Shown in pieces: positions 1 through 5,796 of a stretch of DNA of 6,375 bases. The notes under the pieces are model-generated. The model was not told the origin of the DNA. It did not search any database and saw nothing but the letters and a program-made list of their open reading frames with translations. The DNA is from an uncultured Myxococcales bacterium (GTDB lineage Bacteria > Myxococcota > UBA727 > VGSZ01): positions 1-6,375 of the forward strand of contig CAJBHN010001001.1 of assembly GCA_903952805.1 (NCBI GenBank), written 5' to 3'. A program made the position numbers and the translations under genes. The stretch's first letter is position 1. Each line of letters opens with the position of its first letter.

Positions 1-1
1 C

Positions 2-727
2 CGCCACATCCTTCTCGACAGCCCCGCCATGGGGCGCCCCGTTCACCTCTGGTGCTTTGGCGAGGTGGGCCTGCCCCTCATCGTCTTTCCATCCAATGCT
101 GGCGTCGCCCACGAATGGGAGAAGGGGGGCATGATCGAGGCCCTGTCGCCCCTGCTGGAGCAGGGACGGATCAAGATCTACTGCCCCGAAAGCAACGTCT
201 CGCGCACGTTCAGCGCCGAGGGTCCCCTCGACGAGCGCATGCGCCACCACCGCGCCTACGAGCACTTCGTCACCGAGACCCTCATCCCCTTCATCCGCCG
301 GGATTGCCAGCTGCCCGAGGCCCGCGTCATGGCGACGGGCTGCAGCATGGGGGCCCTGTATTCTTCGCTGTTCACCTTGAAATACCCCGAGCTGTTCCGT
401 GGCGCCCTGTGCCTGTCGGGCCGCTATCGCTCGGCGTCATTTGGCAACGGTGACTACAGCGACGACCTGTATTTCAACGACCCCCTGGCCTTTCTGCCGA
501 ACCTCTCGGGCATCGAGCTCGAGCGCGTTCGACGCCAAACCCACCTGACCCTCGTGGTCGGCCGGGGCCGTTTCGAAGACGGCTGCATCCCCGAAACCCT
601 CGAAATGGGGGGCTGGCTCAAGAACAAATCGATCCCCCACCACCTCGGCGTGTGGGGCACCGACAGCCGCCACGACTACCCCTGGTGGCGCAAGCAGGCC
701 TACCACTACCTGCGCCAGCTCTTCTGA
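2..727 (+). CDS. Esterase-family alpha/beta-hydrolase (5' end outside window)
   Basis: A serine hydrolase of the putative esterase (esterase D/PF00756-like) group, likely cleaving an ester or thioester in the cytoplasm; substrate unknown. The nucleophile elbow Gly-Cys-Ser-Met-Gly is visible, with Ser at residue 106 counted from the ATG at 29. His215 in a His-Asp-Tyr-Pro-Trp-Trp motif near the C-terminus is the likely catalytic His. Asp184, after a core strand ending Val-Val-Gly-Arg-Gly, is the likely acid. An early Val-Phe-Pro-Ser-Asn strand and loop fits the oxyanion region. The ATG at 29 is probably internal: the frame is open to base 2 and the codons before it read Ser-Pro-Ala-Met-Gly-Arg, matching the usual start of the fold (Ser-Pro-x-x-Gly-Arg followed by a beta strand). 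The true start therefore lies upstream of the window. No signal peptide can be judged. The stop is TGA at 725-727. Confidence 0.85.
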   Translation, partial: RHILLDSPAMGRPVHLWCFGEVGLPLIVFPSNAGVAHEWEKGGMIEALSPLLEQGRIKIYCPESNVSRTFSAEGPLDERMRHHRAYEHFVTETLIPFIRRDCQLPEARVMATGCSMGALYSSLFTLKYPELFRGALCLSGRYRSASFGNGDYSDDLYFNDPLAFLPNLSGIELERVRRQTHLTLVVGRGRFEDGCIPETLEMGGWLKNKSIPHHLGVWGTDSRHDYPWWRKQAYHYLRQLF

Positions 728-738
728 GCCGTTCTGAG

Positions 739-765
739 GCGGGCTCGTTGACGAACGGCGCCCGC
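739..765 (+). other. Bulged stem-loop after the esterase gene, possible weak terminator
   Basis: GCGGGC at 739-744 pairs with GCCCGC at 760-765, and CGTT at 746-749 pairs with AACG at 754-757 around a four-base loop, leaving small bulges. It sits 12 bases after the esterase stop. Only two T residues follow at once, so it is at best a weak intrinsic terminator or an RNA-end stabilising hairpin. The rest of 728-890 holds no gene I can support. Confidence 0.3.
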
Positions 766-851
766 TTGGTCAGACCTCGCCCACCATGAAGGATCCAGGC
801 CGACAGCGTCGGTCGCGGGTCCACGCCCTGCGAGGCGGCCTGGACTGCTGT

Positions 852-869
852 CGTGACGCTTCTGTCACG
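852..869 (+). repeat. Perfect 6-bp inverted repeat in the rplY leader
   Basis: CGTGAC at 852-857 and GTCACG at 864-869 form a perfect inverted repeat around a six-base spacer. It lies about 40 bases before the rplY start. It could be an operator for a dimeric regulator or a short leader hairpin. No -10/-35 pair was clear enough to call, so the role is open. Confidence 0.35.
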
Positions 870-893
870 CAGCACCCGGGTCTGCGTCATCGA

Positions 894-902
894 GGGGAGA
901 GG
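894..902 (+). promoter_or_regulatory. Purine-rich ribosome binding site deciding the rplY start
   Basis: The run GGGGAGAGG ends eight bases before the ATG at 911, a normal Shine-Dalgarno spacing. The in-frame TTG at 905, two codons earlier, would leave only two bases. ATG 911 is therefore the better start. Confidence 0.6.
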
Positions 903-910
903 AATTGAGC

Positions 911-1543
911 ATGTCGAACGTCGCCATCGTTGAAGGTTTCCTGCGCTCGGGCAATGGCAAGGGCGCCGCCCGCCGCCTCCGCGCCAAGGACTTGATCCCC
1001 GCCGTTGTCTACTCCAAGGGCAAGGGTGCCCAGAGCGTCGCTCTCGAGCCCAAGAGCCTGAACAAGGCCCTCCTCGGCGCTCGCCGCCGCAACCAACTCA
1101 TCGAGCTCAAGCTCAAGGACGAGTCGGGCGCCGCCAAGGGCTCGCACTTCGTGCTGACCAAGGAAGTCCAGATCGACCACGTGCGCCGCAACGCCACCCA
1201 CGTCGACTTCCACGAGGTCGACGTCAACGCGCCCGTCGTGATGAAGGTGCCCCTCGAGACCATCGGCAAGTCCAAGGCCATCGTGGCCGGCGCCCGCCTG
1301 CAGATCGTGCTGCGCACGCTCAACGTCAGCGTCAAGCCCGGCGATGTGCCCGAGAAGATCGTGTTCGACACGACCGACTCCGAGATTGGCGTCGTGCGCG
1401 CCAAGTCCGTCGTGATGCCCGCCGGCGTCACCCTGCTCGACGACCCCGAGCTCCCCGTCCTGTCCCTGCGCATGCCGCGCGGTGAGAAGGCCGAAGAGCC
1501 CGCTGCGGGCGCCGCCGCCGCCGCTCCTGCCAAGAAGAAGTGA
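911..1543 (+). CDS. rplY: 50S ribosomal protein L25, long Ctc/TL5 form
   Basis: Binds 5S rRNA in the large ribosomal subunit; the long Ctc form is linked to general stress in some bacteria. The product is 210 residues. The N-terminal L25 beta-barrel (about residues 1-92) carries the family signature Gly-Lys-Gly-Ala-Ala-Arg-Arg-Leu-Arg (16-24) followed by Ile-Pro-Ala-Val-Val-Tyr (29-34). The second, TL5-type domain (about 93-187) includes His-Val-Asp-Phe-His-Glu (97-102), Val-Pro-Leu (113-115) and Gly-Asp-Val-Pro-Glu-Lys-Ile (144-150). The tail is low complexity, rich in Ala, Glu and Pro and ending in three lysines, as is common in high-GC bacteria. The purine-rich ribosome binding site favours ATG 911 over TTG 905. 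The usual downstream neighbour pth (peptidyl-tRNA hydrolase) is absent: a terminator follows, so the gene looks monocistronic or last in its unit. Confidence 0.95.
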   Translation: MSNVAIVEGFLRSGNGKGAARRLRAKDLIPAVVYSKGKGAQSVALEPKSLNKALLGARRRNQLIELKLKDESGAAKGSHFVLTKEVQIDHVRRNATHVDFHEVDVNAPVVMKVPLETIGKSKAIVAGARLQIVLRTLNVSVKPGDVPEKIVFDTTDSEIGVVRAKSVVMPAGVTLLDDPELPVLSLRMPRGEKAEEPAAGAAAAAPAKKK

Positions 1544-1581
1544 CCCGGCGCGAGGCTCGTCCTCGCCCGTCGACACTGGTG

Positions 1582-1611
1582 AAAAAGGCGCTCGCGAGGG
1601 CGCCTTTTTTT
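1582..1611 (+). terminator. Rho-independent terminator of rplY
   Basis: The ten-base arm at 1582-1591 (five A then GGCGC) pairs perfectly with 1600-1609 (GCGCC then five T) around an eight-base loop, and the T run continues to 1611. The A run on the 5' side means it could also work from the minus strand. A smaller hairpin (GCGAGG 1550-1555 with CCTCGC 1561-1566) lies just ahead of it after the rplY stop. Confidence 0.9.
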
Positions 1612-1640
1612 GTCCCGGGGTACCCACACATTGCTCAGGC

Positions 1641-1650
1641 GCGACGTCGC
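1641..1650 (+). promoter_or_regulatory. 10-bp perfect palindrome just before the bcp ribosome binding site
   Basis: GCGACGTCGC is self-complementary and ends three bases before the TAGGAG ribosome binding site (1654-1659) of the peroxidase gene. The position would suit a repressor site or a translation-blocking hairpin, but a CpG-rich palindrome of this length can arise by chance in such DNA. Confidence 0.2.
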
Positions 1651-1665
1651 CGGTAGGAGCGATTC

Positions 1666-2124
1666 ATGAAAATCGGCGAGCGCGTCCCCTCCTTCGAACT
1701 CCCCGACCAAGACGGCATCACCGTCCGCTTTGACGACGTGCGCGGCACCGGCCCCGTCGTGTTGTTCTTTTACCCGAAGGATGAGACGCCCGTCTGCACC
1801 GCCGAGGCCTGCTCGTTCCGGGACGCCTACGCCGACTTCACCACCGCCGGGGCCACCGTGCTTGGCATTTCGTCTGATGACGTTGCCTCACACAAGCGTT
1901 TTGCCGAGCACCACAAGCTCCCCTATCGCCTGCTTGCCGATGTCGGCGGCGTCGTGCGCACCAAGCTCGGCGTGCCCAGGGGCATGCTTGGGCTGATGGA
2001 CGGCCGCGTCACCTACATCCTCGACCGCGATGGCGTCGTGCGCCACGCCCACCAGGCTGCCCTGCAGGCCCAGGCCCACGTCGACCAGGCCATCGCGATG
2101 GTGAAAAAGCTCGCCGCCCGCTGA
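1666..2124 (+). CDS. bcp: Thiol peroxidase, BCP/PrxQ-type peroxiredoxin
   Basis: Reduces hydrogen peroxide and organic hydroperoxides with electrons from thioredoxin, in the cytoplasm. The 152-residue product is the usual length for the BCP class. Residues 34-52 carry the active-site stretch: Phe-Phe-Tyr-Pro-Lys-Asp, then Thr41-Pro42-Val43-Cys44 with the peroxidatic Cys44, then Cys49 followed by Phe-Arg-Asp. The Cys-x4-Cys spacing is the atypical two-Cys arrangement in which Cys49 is the likely resolving cysteine. The N-terminal Gly-Glu-x-Val-Pro-x-Phe-Glu-Leu-Pro-Asp and the later Gly-Ile-Ser-Ser-Asp-Asp (67-72) are also typical of the family. Arg114 in Gly-Arg-Val-Thr-Tyr-Ile fits the conserved active-site Arg. 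There is no signal peptide. A good TAGGAG site lies six bases before the ATG. The gene is separated from rplY by a strong terminator, so it probably has its own promoter, which I could not locate. Confidence 0.93.
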   Translation: MKIGERVPSFELPDQDGITVRFDDVRGTGPVVLFFYPKDETPVCTAEACSFRDAYADFTTAGATVLGISSDDVASHKRFAEHHKLPYRLLADVGGVVRTKLGVPRGMLGLMDGRVTYILDRDGVVRHAHQAALQAQAHVDQAIAMVKKLAAR

Positions 2125-2160
2125 AGCTCCTTTGATGACCGCCTCAGGCGCAGTGCAGTG

Positions 2161-2254
2161 CCTCTCCCTTCAGGGAGAGGGTCGGGCGCGCAGCGCCGGG
2201 GGTGAGGTCGCCATGGCTGACCTCACCCCCAACCCCTCTCCCTGAAGGGAGAGG
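2161..2254. repeat. Nested inverted-repeat element (REP/MITE-like) upstream of miaE
   Basis: Two 21-bp arms, 2161-2181 and 2234-2254, are perfect reverse complements of each other. Each arm is itself a hairpin (CCTCTCCCT, two-base loop, AGGGAGAGG). Between them GGCGC 2185-2189 pairs with GCGCC 2193-2197, and a perfect 12-bp stem joins 2198-2209 to 2219-2230 around a nine-base loop. The whole can fold as a branched hairpin or cruciform. From memory, this CCCTCTCCC...GGGAGAGGG design with an adjoining GGGTGAGG block is a dispersed intergenic repeat in many high-GC bacteria, often mis-translated as a Pro-Leu-Pro-Glu-Gly peptide. It carries no gene. It accounts for most of the space between bcp and miaE and could end bcp transcription, though no T run follows. 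The remainder (2125-2160 and 2255-2333) shows nothing I can name. Confidence 0.85.
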
Positions 2255-2333
2255 GGGCCGGATCTTCCGCGCAATACGTCACCTGAGCCGCGCCGCCGCG
2301 GGCGACACGTTGCGCGCCGTGGACGCCGACGGC

Positions 2334-2969
2334 ATGAACCCGTCCGTGCTTCATCTTGTGTCCAAGACGTCCCCGGCGTGGCTCCAACATTGTTTGCAGC
2401 ATTTGGACGAGGTCCTCGTCGACCACGCCCACTGCGAGCACAAGGCCGCGGTGACGGCCCTGTCGTTCATCTCGAAATACCCCGACGATCCCCGGCTGGT
2501 CGTGGGTCTCGGTGAGCTCGCCCGCGACGAGGCCGACCACTTTGCCCGCGCTGCCACCCTCTGCACCGCCCGTGGCTTGCCCCTGGGGCACCCCAGCAAA
2601 GACCCCTACGTCGACGGCCTGCTCAAACAGGTGCGCAAGTCGTCGGTCATCGACGGCCGCGTCGACCGCCTGCTCTGCTGCGCCATCATCGAGGGGCGCT
2701 CCTGCGAACGCTTGAAGCTCCTCGCCCAGGCGCTGCCCGCCCACCTGCAGACCGACGGCCAGGACGAGCTCTCGCGCTTCTACGACGAGCTGTGGCGCGA
2801 AGAAGCCACCCATCACCTGCTGTTCATCGAACTCGCCGAGCGCACGCTGAGTCGGGCCGGCCACAAGCCAGCCCAGGCCACTGTCGACGTCAGCAGCCGT
2901 CTGCGGGAACTCGCCGAAGTCGAAGGCGCTCTGCTGGCGTCGTTGCCCGTGCGCGCCGCCATCCATTGA
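2334..2969 (+). CDS. miaE: tRNA 2-methylthio-N6-isopentenyladenosine hydroxylase
   Basis: A non-haem diiron monooxygenase that hydroxylates the isopentenyl group of ms2i6A at position 37 of tRNAs reading UNN codons; it acts after MiaA and MiaB. The 211-residue product matches the family length and is all helical. Likely metal ligands sit in the expected order: Glu35 in His-Cys-Glu-His-Lys-Ala, the first Glu-x-x-His (Glu66, His69), Glu120 in Ile-Ile-Glu-Gly-Arg-Ser-Cys-Glu-Arg, and a second Glu-x-x-His (Glu157, His160). An earlier Glu26 in Glu-Val-Leu-Val-Asp-His is also conserved in type. The frame stays open to 2202, but that extension translates the repeat element, so the ATG at 2334 is preferred; GTG 2319 and TTG 2310 are possible. 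No clear ribosome binding site precedes any of them. The gene is probably transcribed alone, as gaps of about 90 to 200 bases lie on both sides. Confidence 0.92.
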   Translation: MNPSVLHLVSKTSPAWLQHCLQHLDEVLVDHAHCEHKAAVTALSFISKYPDDPRLVVGLGELARDEADHFARAATLCTARGLPLGHPSKDPYVDGLLKQVRKSSVIDGRVDRLLCCAIIEGRSCERLKLLAQALPAHLQTDGQDELSRFYDELWREEATHHLLFIELAERTLSRAGHKPAQATVDVSSRLRELAEVEGALLASLPVRAAIH

Positions 2970-2978
2970 TCGGTCGAC

Positions 2979-2990
2979 GCCACCGGTGGC
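2979..2990 (+). repeat. 12-bp perfect palindrome after miaE
   Basis: GCCACCGGTGGC is exactly self-complementary and lies ten bases after the miaE stop. No T run follows, so it is not a standard terminator. It could be an operator half of the miaE/ATPase intergenic space, or chance in GC-rich DNA. Confidence 0.3.
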
Positions 2991-3034
2991 CCGCGCGCCT
3001 GACCCGCGGCGCCCGCTGCTCCGCTCGCTTGCGG

Positions 3035-3052
3035 CGGTCGGCGCCGGTCGGC
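3035..3052 (+). repeat. 8-bp direct repeat with 10-bp period before the ATPase gene
   Basis: CGGTCGGC occurs at 3035-3042 and again at 3045-3052, one helical turn apart, ending 11 bases before the ATPase start. This phasing suits a transcription-factor site, but no matching factor or promoter is identifiable here. Confidence 0.25.
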
Positions 3053-3062
3053 ACGATGCATC

Positions 3063-3920
3063 ATGACCACGCCATCGACCTCGACCGCGCTGCCGACGTT
3101 TTCGGGCACCGCCGCCTACCTGGCCCCGGCCGACCTCGTCGACGCCGTCAATGTCGCCATCGCGCTGGAAAAACCCCTGCTCATCAAGGGAGAGCCTGGC
3201 ACCGGCAAGACCAGGCTGGCCGAAGCCGTCGCCGACCAGCTCGGGCTGCCGCTGCTGTCGTGGAACATCAAATCCACCACCAAGGCGAAAGACGGCCTCT
3301 ATATCTACGACACCGTCGCCCGCTTGAACGACGCCCGCTTCGGCGACCATGATATTCGCGATATCAAGCAGTATATCAAGTTCGGCCCCCTTGGTCGGTC
3401 ATTTGTATCCGAGACCCGCCAGGTCCTGCTGATCGACGAAATCGACAAGGCCGACCTCGAATTCCCCAACGACCTGCTGCACGAGCTCGACCGCATGAGC
3501 TTCGTCGTCGACGAAACCAGCGAGACCCATACCGCGAAGCTGCGCCCCATCGTCATCATCACGTCGAACAACGAAAAAGAACTGCCCGACGCGTTTCTGC
3601 GGCGCTGCGTGTTTCATTATATCTCGTTTCCCAATGAAGCGCAGATGAAAGACATTGCCAGGGTCCACCACCCCCACGTGGAGGACCAGCTGCTGCAGAC
3701 CGCGCTGCTGCGTTTTTATTGGCTGCGCAAACAGCCCGATATCCGCAAGAAGCCGTCGACGTCGGAATTCATCGACTGGATGTCGGCGCTGCAAAAAACC
3801 GGTGTCGCCGTCGAGCGTCTCCAGCAGGACATTCCCTTCGTGGGATTGCTGCTCAAAAAAGAGACCGATGTGCAGCAGCTCATCTCCATGAAGGACACCA
3901 CCCGCGGCCTGCGCATGTAG
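3063..3920 (+). CDS. MoxR-family AAA+ ATPase
   Basis: An ATP-driven chaperone-like hexameric ATPase; family members work with a VWA-domain partner to mature or load cofactors into a client enzyme (CoxD/CoxE, NorQ/NorD, RavA/ViaA). The product is 285 residues. Walker A Gly-Glu-Pro-Gly-Thr-Gly-Lys-Thr is at 43-50, and Walker B Val-Leu-Leu-Ile-Asp-Glu at 121-126 continues with Ile-Asp-Lys-Ala-Asp. Sensor 1 is Asn169 in Ile-Thr-Ser-Asn-Asn, the arginine pair 180-181 after Ala-Phe-Leu fits the Arg finger, and Arg228 onward fits sensor 2. There is no signal peptide or membrane segment. The ATG at 3063 has no clear ribosome binding site, but the short leader up to Phe-Ser-Gly-Thr fits homologues I recall. 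The next gene starts within 50 bases on the same strand and encodes the expected VWA partner, so the two form an operon. The client is not in the window. Confidence 0.92.
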   Translation: MTTPSTSTALPTFSGTAAYLAPADLVDAVNVAIALEKPLLIKGEPGTGKTRLAEAVADQLGLPLLSWNIKSTTKAKDGLYIYDTVARLNDARFGDHDIRDIKQYIKFGPLGRSFVSETRQVLLIDEIDKADLEFPNDLLHELDRMSFVVDETSETHTAKLRPIVIITSNNEKELPDAFLRRCVFHYISFPNEAQMKDIARVHHPHVEDQLLQTALLRFYWLRKQPDIRKKPSTSEFIDWMSALQKTGVAVERLQQDIPFVGLLLKKETDVQQLISMKDTTRGLRM

Positions 3921-3965
3921 GCCGTCGTGGACGACGAACGCGCCCAGACGCCACCGGCAACACCC

Positions 3966-5147
3966 ATGTTCCTGAACTTCTTTTTCCAGCTGCGGGCCCA
4001 CGGGCTCAAGGTGTCGCCGACGGAATGGCTGACGCTGCTGCAGGCTGTCGCCCGGGGCTACGACCGCGCCGACCTGCGGGTGTTTTACGGTTTGGCCCGC
4101 TCGATCCTCGTCAAGCGCGAGGGCCATTACGACGCCTTCGACCGCGCCTTCGCCGCCGCCTTCGAGGGCATCGACCAGCACATGCCCATCGGCGACGACG
4201 TGTTGGCCTGGCTGCAAGAACCCCTGCCGCCGCGGGAACTCAGCGACGCCGAGCTGCAGCAGTTGAAGGCGATGGACACAGATACCCTGCGCCAGCAGCT
4301 CGAGGAGCGCCTCAAGGAGCAAAAGGAGCGCCACGACGGCGGCAGCCATTGGGTGGGCACCGGCGGCACCTCACCCTTCGGGCAGGGGGGCCAAAACCCG
4401 GCCGGCCTCAAGGTCGGCGACGCCGGCGGCGGCGGCCGGTCGGCGGTGGCCCAGGCGTCGGAGCGCCGCTTCCAGAACCTGCGCTCCGACCGCGTGCTCG
4501 ACACCCGCTCCATCGGCGCCGCTTTGCGCCGCTTGCGGAAATTGGCCCGGGAAACGGGCCCCGACGAACTCGATATCGACGAAAGCATCGACCGCTCCGC
4601 CCGCGAAGCCGAAATCGAATTGGTCTTTCGCCCCCCGAAAAAAAACCGGGTCAAACTCCTGCTGCTCATCGACGTCGGCGGCTCGATGGACCCCTGGGCC
4701 CAACTCTGCGAACGGCTGTTTTCCGCCGCGCATCAGGCCAGCCATTTCGCGCAGAAAAAGACCTATTTCTTCCACAACTGCGTCTACGACAAGCTCTACA
4801 CCGATATCGGCCGCGACGTCGGCGTCAAGACGGCCGATGTGCTGAAGGATATCGATGCGACCTGGACGGTCATCTTTGTCGGCGACGCCTGGATGTCGCC
4901 CCACGAGCTGCAATTCGACGGCAACTATTTCAGTTTCAACCAGCCCAAAACCCCGGGCATTGAGCAGCTCCGCCGTTTCGCCACCCGGGGCAAAGCCGCC
5001 GCCTGGCTCAATCCCGAACCCCAACGCATTTGGGGCGCCGCCAGCGTCAAGGCCATCCGCCGCGTCGTCCCGATGTTCGAGCTCACCCTCGACGGCCTCG
5101 ACCGCGCCGTCGACCATTTGCGCGGCGCGAAACCAGTCAGCGTGTAG
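3966..5147 (+). CDS. CoxE-type von Willebrand factor A domain protein
   Basis: The probable partner of the preceding MoxR ATPase; a soluble, cytoplasmic metal-binding adaptor that presents a client to the ATPase ring. The product is 393 residues. An alpha-helical N-terminal region (1-120) is followed by a charged helix rich in Gln, Glu and Lys (about 95-123). A Gly-rich linker holds the CoxE hallmark His-Trp-Val-Gly-Thr-Gly-Gly-Thr-Ser-Pro-Phe-Gly (128-139). The VWA domain begins near 228: the metal-site motif is Asp236-Val-Gly-Gly-Ser240-Met-Asp, and Asp307 in Val-Gly-Asp-Ala-Trp-Met-Ser is a second candidate ligand. The middle Ser of the classic Asp-x-Ser-x-Ser is Gly here, a change I recall in this subfamily. 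The start at ATG 3966 (Met-Phe-Leu-Asn-Phe-Phe) matches homologues; the in-frame GTG at 3927, seven bases after the ATPase stop, would add 13 residues and permit translational coupling. Neither has a clear ribosome binding site. Confidence 0.9.
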   Translation: MFLNFFFQLRAHGLKVSPTEWLTLLQAVARGYDRADLRVFYGLARSILVKREGHYDAFDRAFAAAFEGIDQHMPIGDDVLAWLQEPLPPRELSDAELQQLKAMDTDTLRQQLEERLKEQKERHDGGSHWVGTGGTSPFGQGGQNPAGLKVGDAGGGGRSAVAQASERRFQNLRSDRVLDTRSIGAALRRLRKLARETGPDELDIDESIDRSAREAEIELVFRPPKKNRVKLLLLIDVGGSMDPWAQLCERLFSAAHQASHFAQKKTYFFHNCVYDKLYTDIGRDVGVKTADVLKDIDATWTVIFVGDAWMSPHELQFDGNYFSFNQPKTPGIEQLRRFATRGKAAAWLNPEPQRIWGAASVKAIRRVVPMFELTLDGLDRAVDHLRGAKPVSV

Positions 5148-5766
5148 GCTCCCCGGTGCCCGGAAAGCCGCACCATTGCTCACAGGATGTTGCGGTCACG
5201 CCTTCCCTGCAGCTGCGGGCGCTTCCAGCAAAACAGGAAAAGTATCTCCTTCCCTCTTCAGTGTCGGTCTCTAAACACCCGCCGACACTTTCGTCGATAC
5301 ACCGTTCGAGCAAAGCGCTGCGGTCACCGCAATCGGTGCTTCGGATGGCATCTGCACATGCATCCCGGAGAGTGTCCTCAGCGAATGAAATGGGTTGGCT
5401 GACCGAGTCCGTGTTCCTCGTGGAAAGGAGGACATCGCCGGACGACTTAATTCGCTCAATGAGCACACCGACCCCACGCGGATGAACGGTAAAGGAGATG
5501 CACTCGCGAAGCGGCGCGGGGTCGCGACCTACACATGCCAGAGCGACCTCGCCACCGATCGGAAGCGCTCCAGGGGCCAGCACTTGAAACTGGGGCGAGC
5601 GCACTCGGAAATCGCGAGCCCTCTCAATATCGCGCGGGGCCGGATTCGAGCCGAGGAAGACATCGACAGAGATGGGGATGCAGGCGCCTTCGTTGTTTCT
5701 CGCGTCAACAACGATGGAATAGGACTGCAGGGGCGACAGGCAATGCGATCCGCAACTCGTACCCAA
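5137..5766 (-). CDS. Cysteine-rich protein of unknown function, start uncertain (possible remnant)
   Basis: I do not recognise this 209-residue protein. It has 13 cysteines (for example 5, 9, 29, 78, 89, 137, 146, 156, 164, 178, 186, 195, 199), mixed polar composition and strand-like hydrophobic segments in the first 110 residues. The C-terminal half has closely spaced cysteines that suggest disulfides. That pattern fits an exported protein, but no signal peptide is present. The only upstream start is TTG at 5766. A GGAG lies one base before it, too close to be a good ribosome binding site. The frame opens only at 5796, directly after the stop of the upstream minus-strand gene. Its 3' end overlaps the end of the convergent VWA gene by 11 bases. 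Third-position GC is visibly lower than in neighbours (roughly 60% in about 95 codons counted by eye). It may be an N-terminally truncated gene, a recently acquired one, or a fortuitous open frame; the amino-acid make-up favours genuine coding ancestry. Confidence 0.45.
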   Translation of the reverse strand: MGTSCGSHCLSPLQSYSIVVDARNNEGACIPISVDVFLGSNPAPRDIERARDFRVRSPQFQVLAPGALPIGGEVALACVGRDPAPLRECISFTVHPRGVGVLIERIKSSGDVLLSTRNTDSVSQPISFAEDTLRDACADAIRSTDCGDRSALLERCIDESVGGCLETDTEEGRRYFSCFAGSARSCREGVTATSCEQWCGFPGTGEPTR

Positions 5767-5796
5767 GCTCCGTGACCAGATGTGGGTCCGACTGCT

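Noticed and set aside
887..1627. 246-residue minus-strand open frame antisense to rplY
   Set aside because: It mirrors rplY and is made of low-complexity Gly/Ala/Asp/His sequence typical of antisense frames in GC-rich DNA; the plus strand encodes a clear L25 protein.
2223..3350. 375-residue minus-strand open frame across miaE and the ATPase gene
   Set aside because: It spans two recognised plus-strand genes and the repeat, and its composition is Gly/Val/Gln-rich shadow sequence with no motif.
3352..3380. GATAT/ATATC inverted repeat and repeated ATATCAAG inside the ATPase gene
   Set aside because: Explained by codons for Ile, Asp, Lys and Tyr in a conserved stretch of the protein; no sign of separate function.
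3719..4963. 414-residue plus-strand frame overlapping the ATPase and VWA genes
   Set aside because: Almost entirely Arg/Pro/Ala/Gly sequence, out of frame with two genes that carry diagnostic motifs.
5395..5775. 126-residue plus-strand frame opposite the cysteine-rich ORF
   Set aside because: Charged, motif-free sequence shorter than the minus-strand frame, with no ribosome binding site of note; the minus-strand frame looks more protein-like.
5148..5796. Resemblance of the Ser-Tyr-Ser-Ile-Val-Val-Asp-Ala segment to type VI secretion lipoprotein TssJ
   Set aside because: The similarity is a few residues only, no lipoprotein signal is present and no other secretion gene is in the window.
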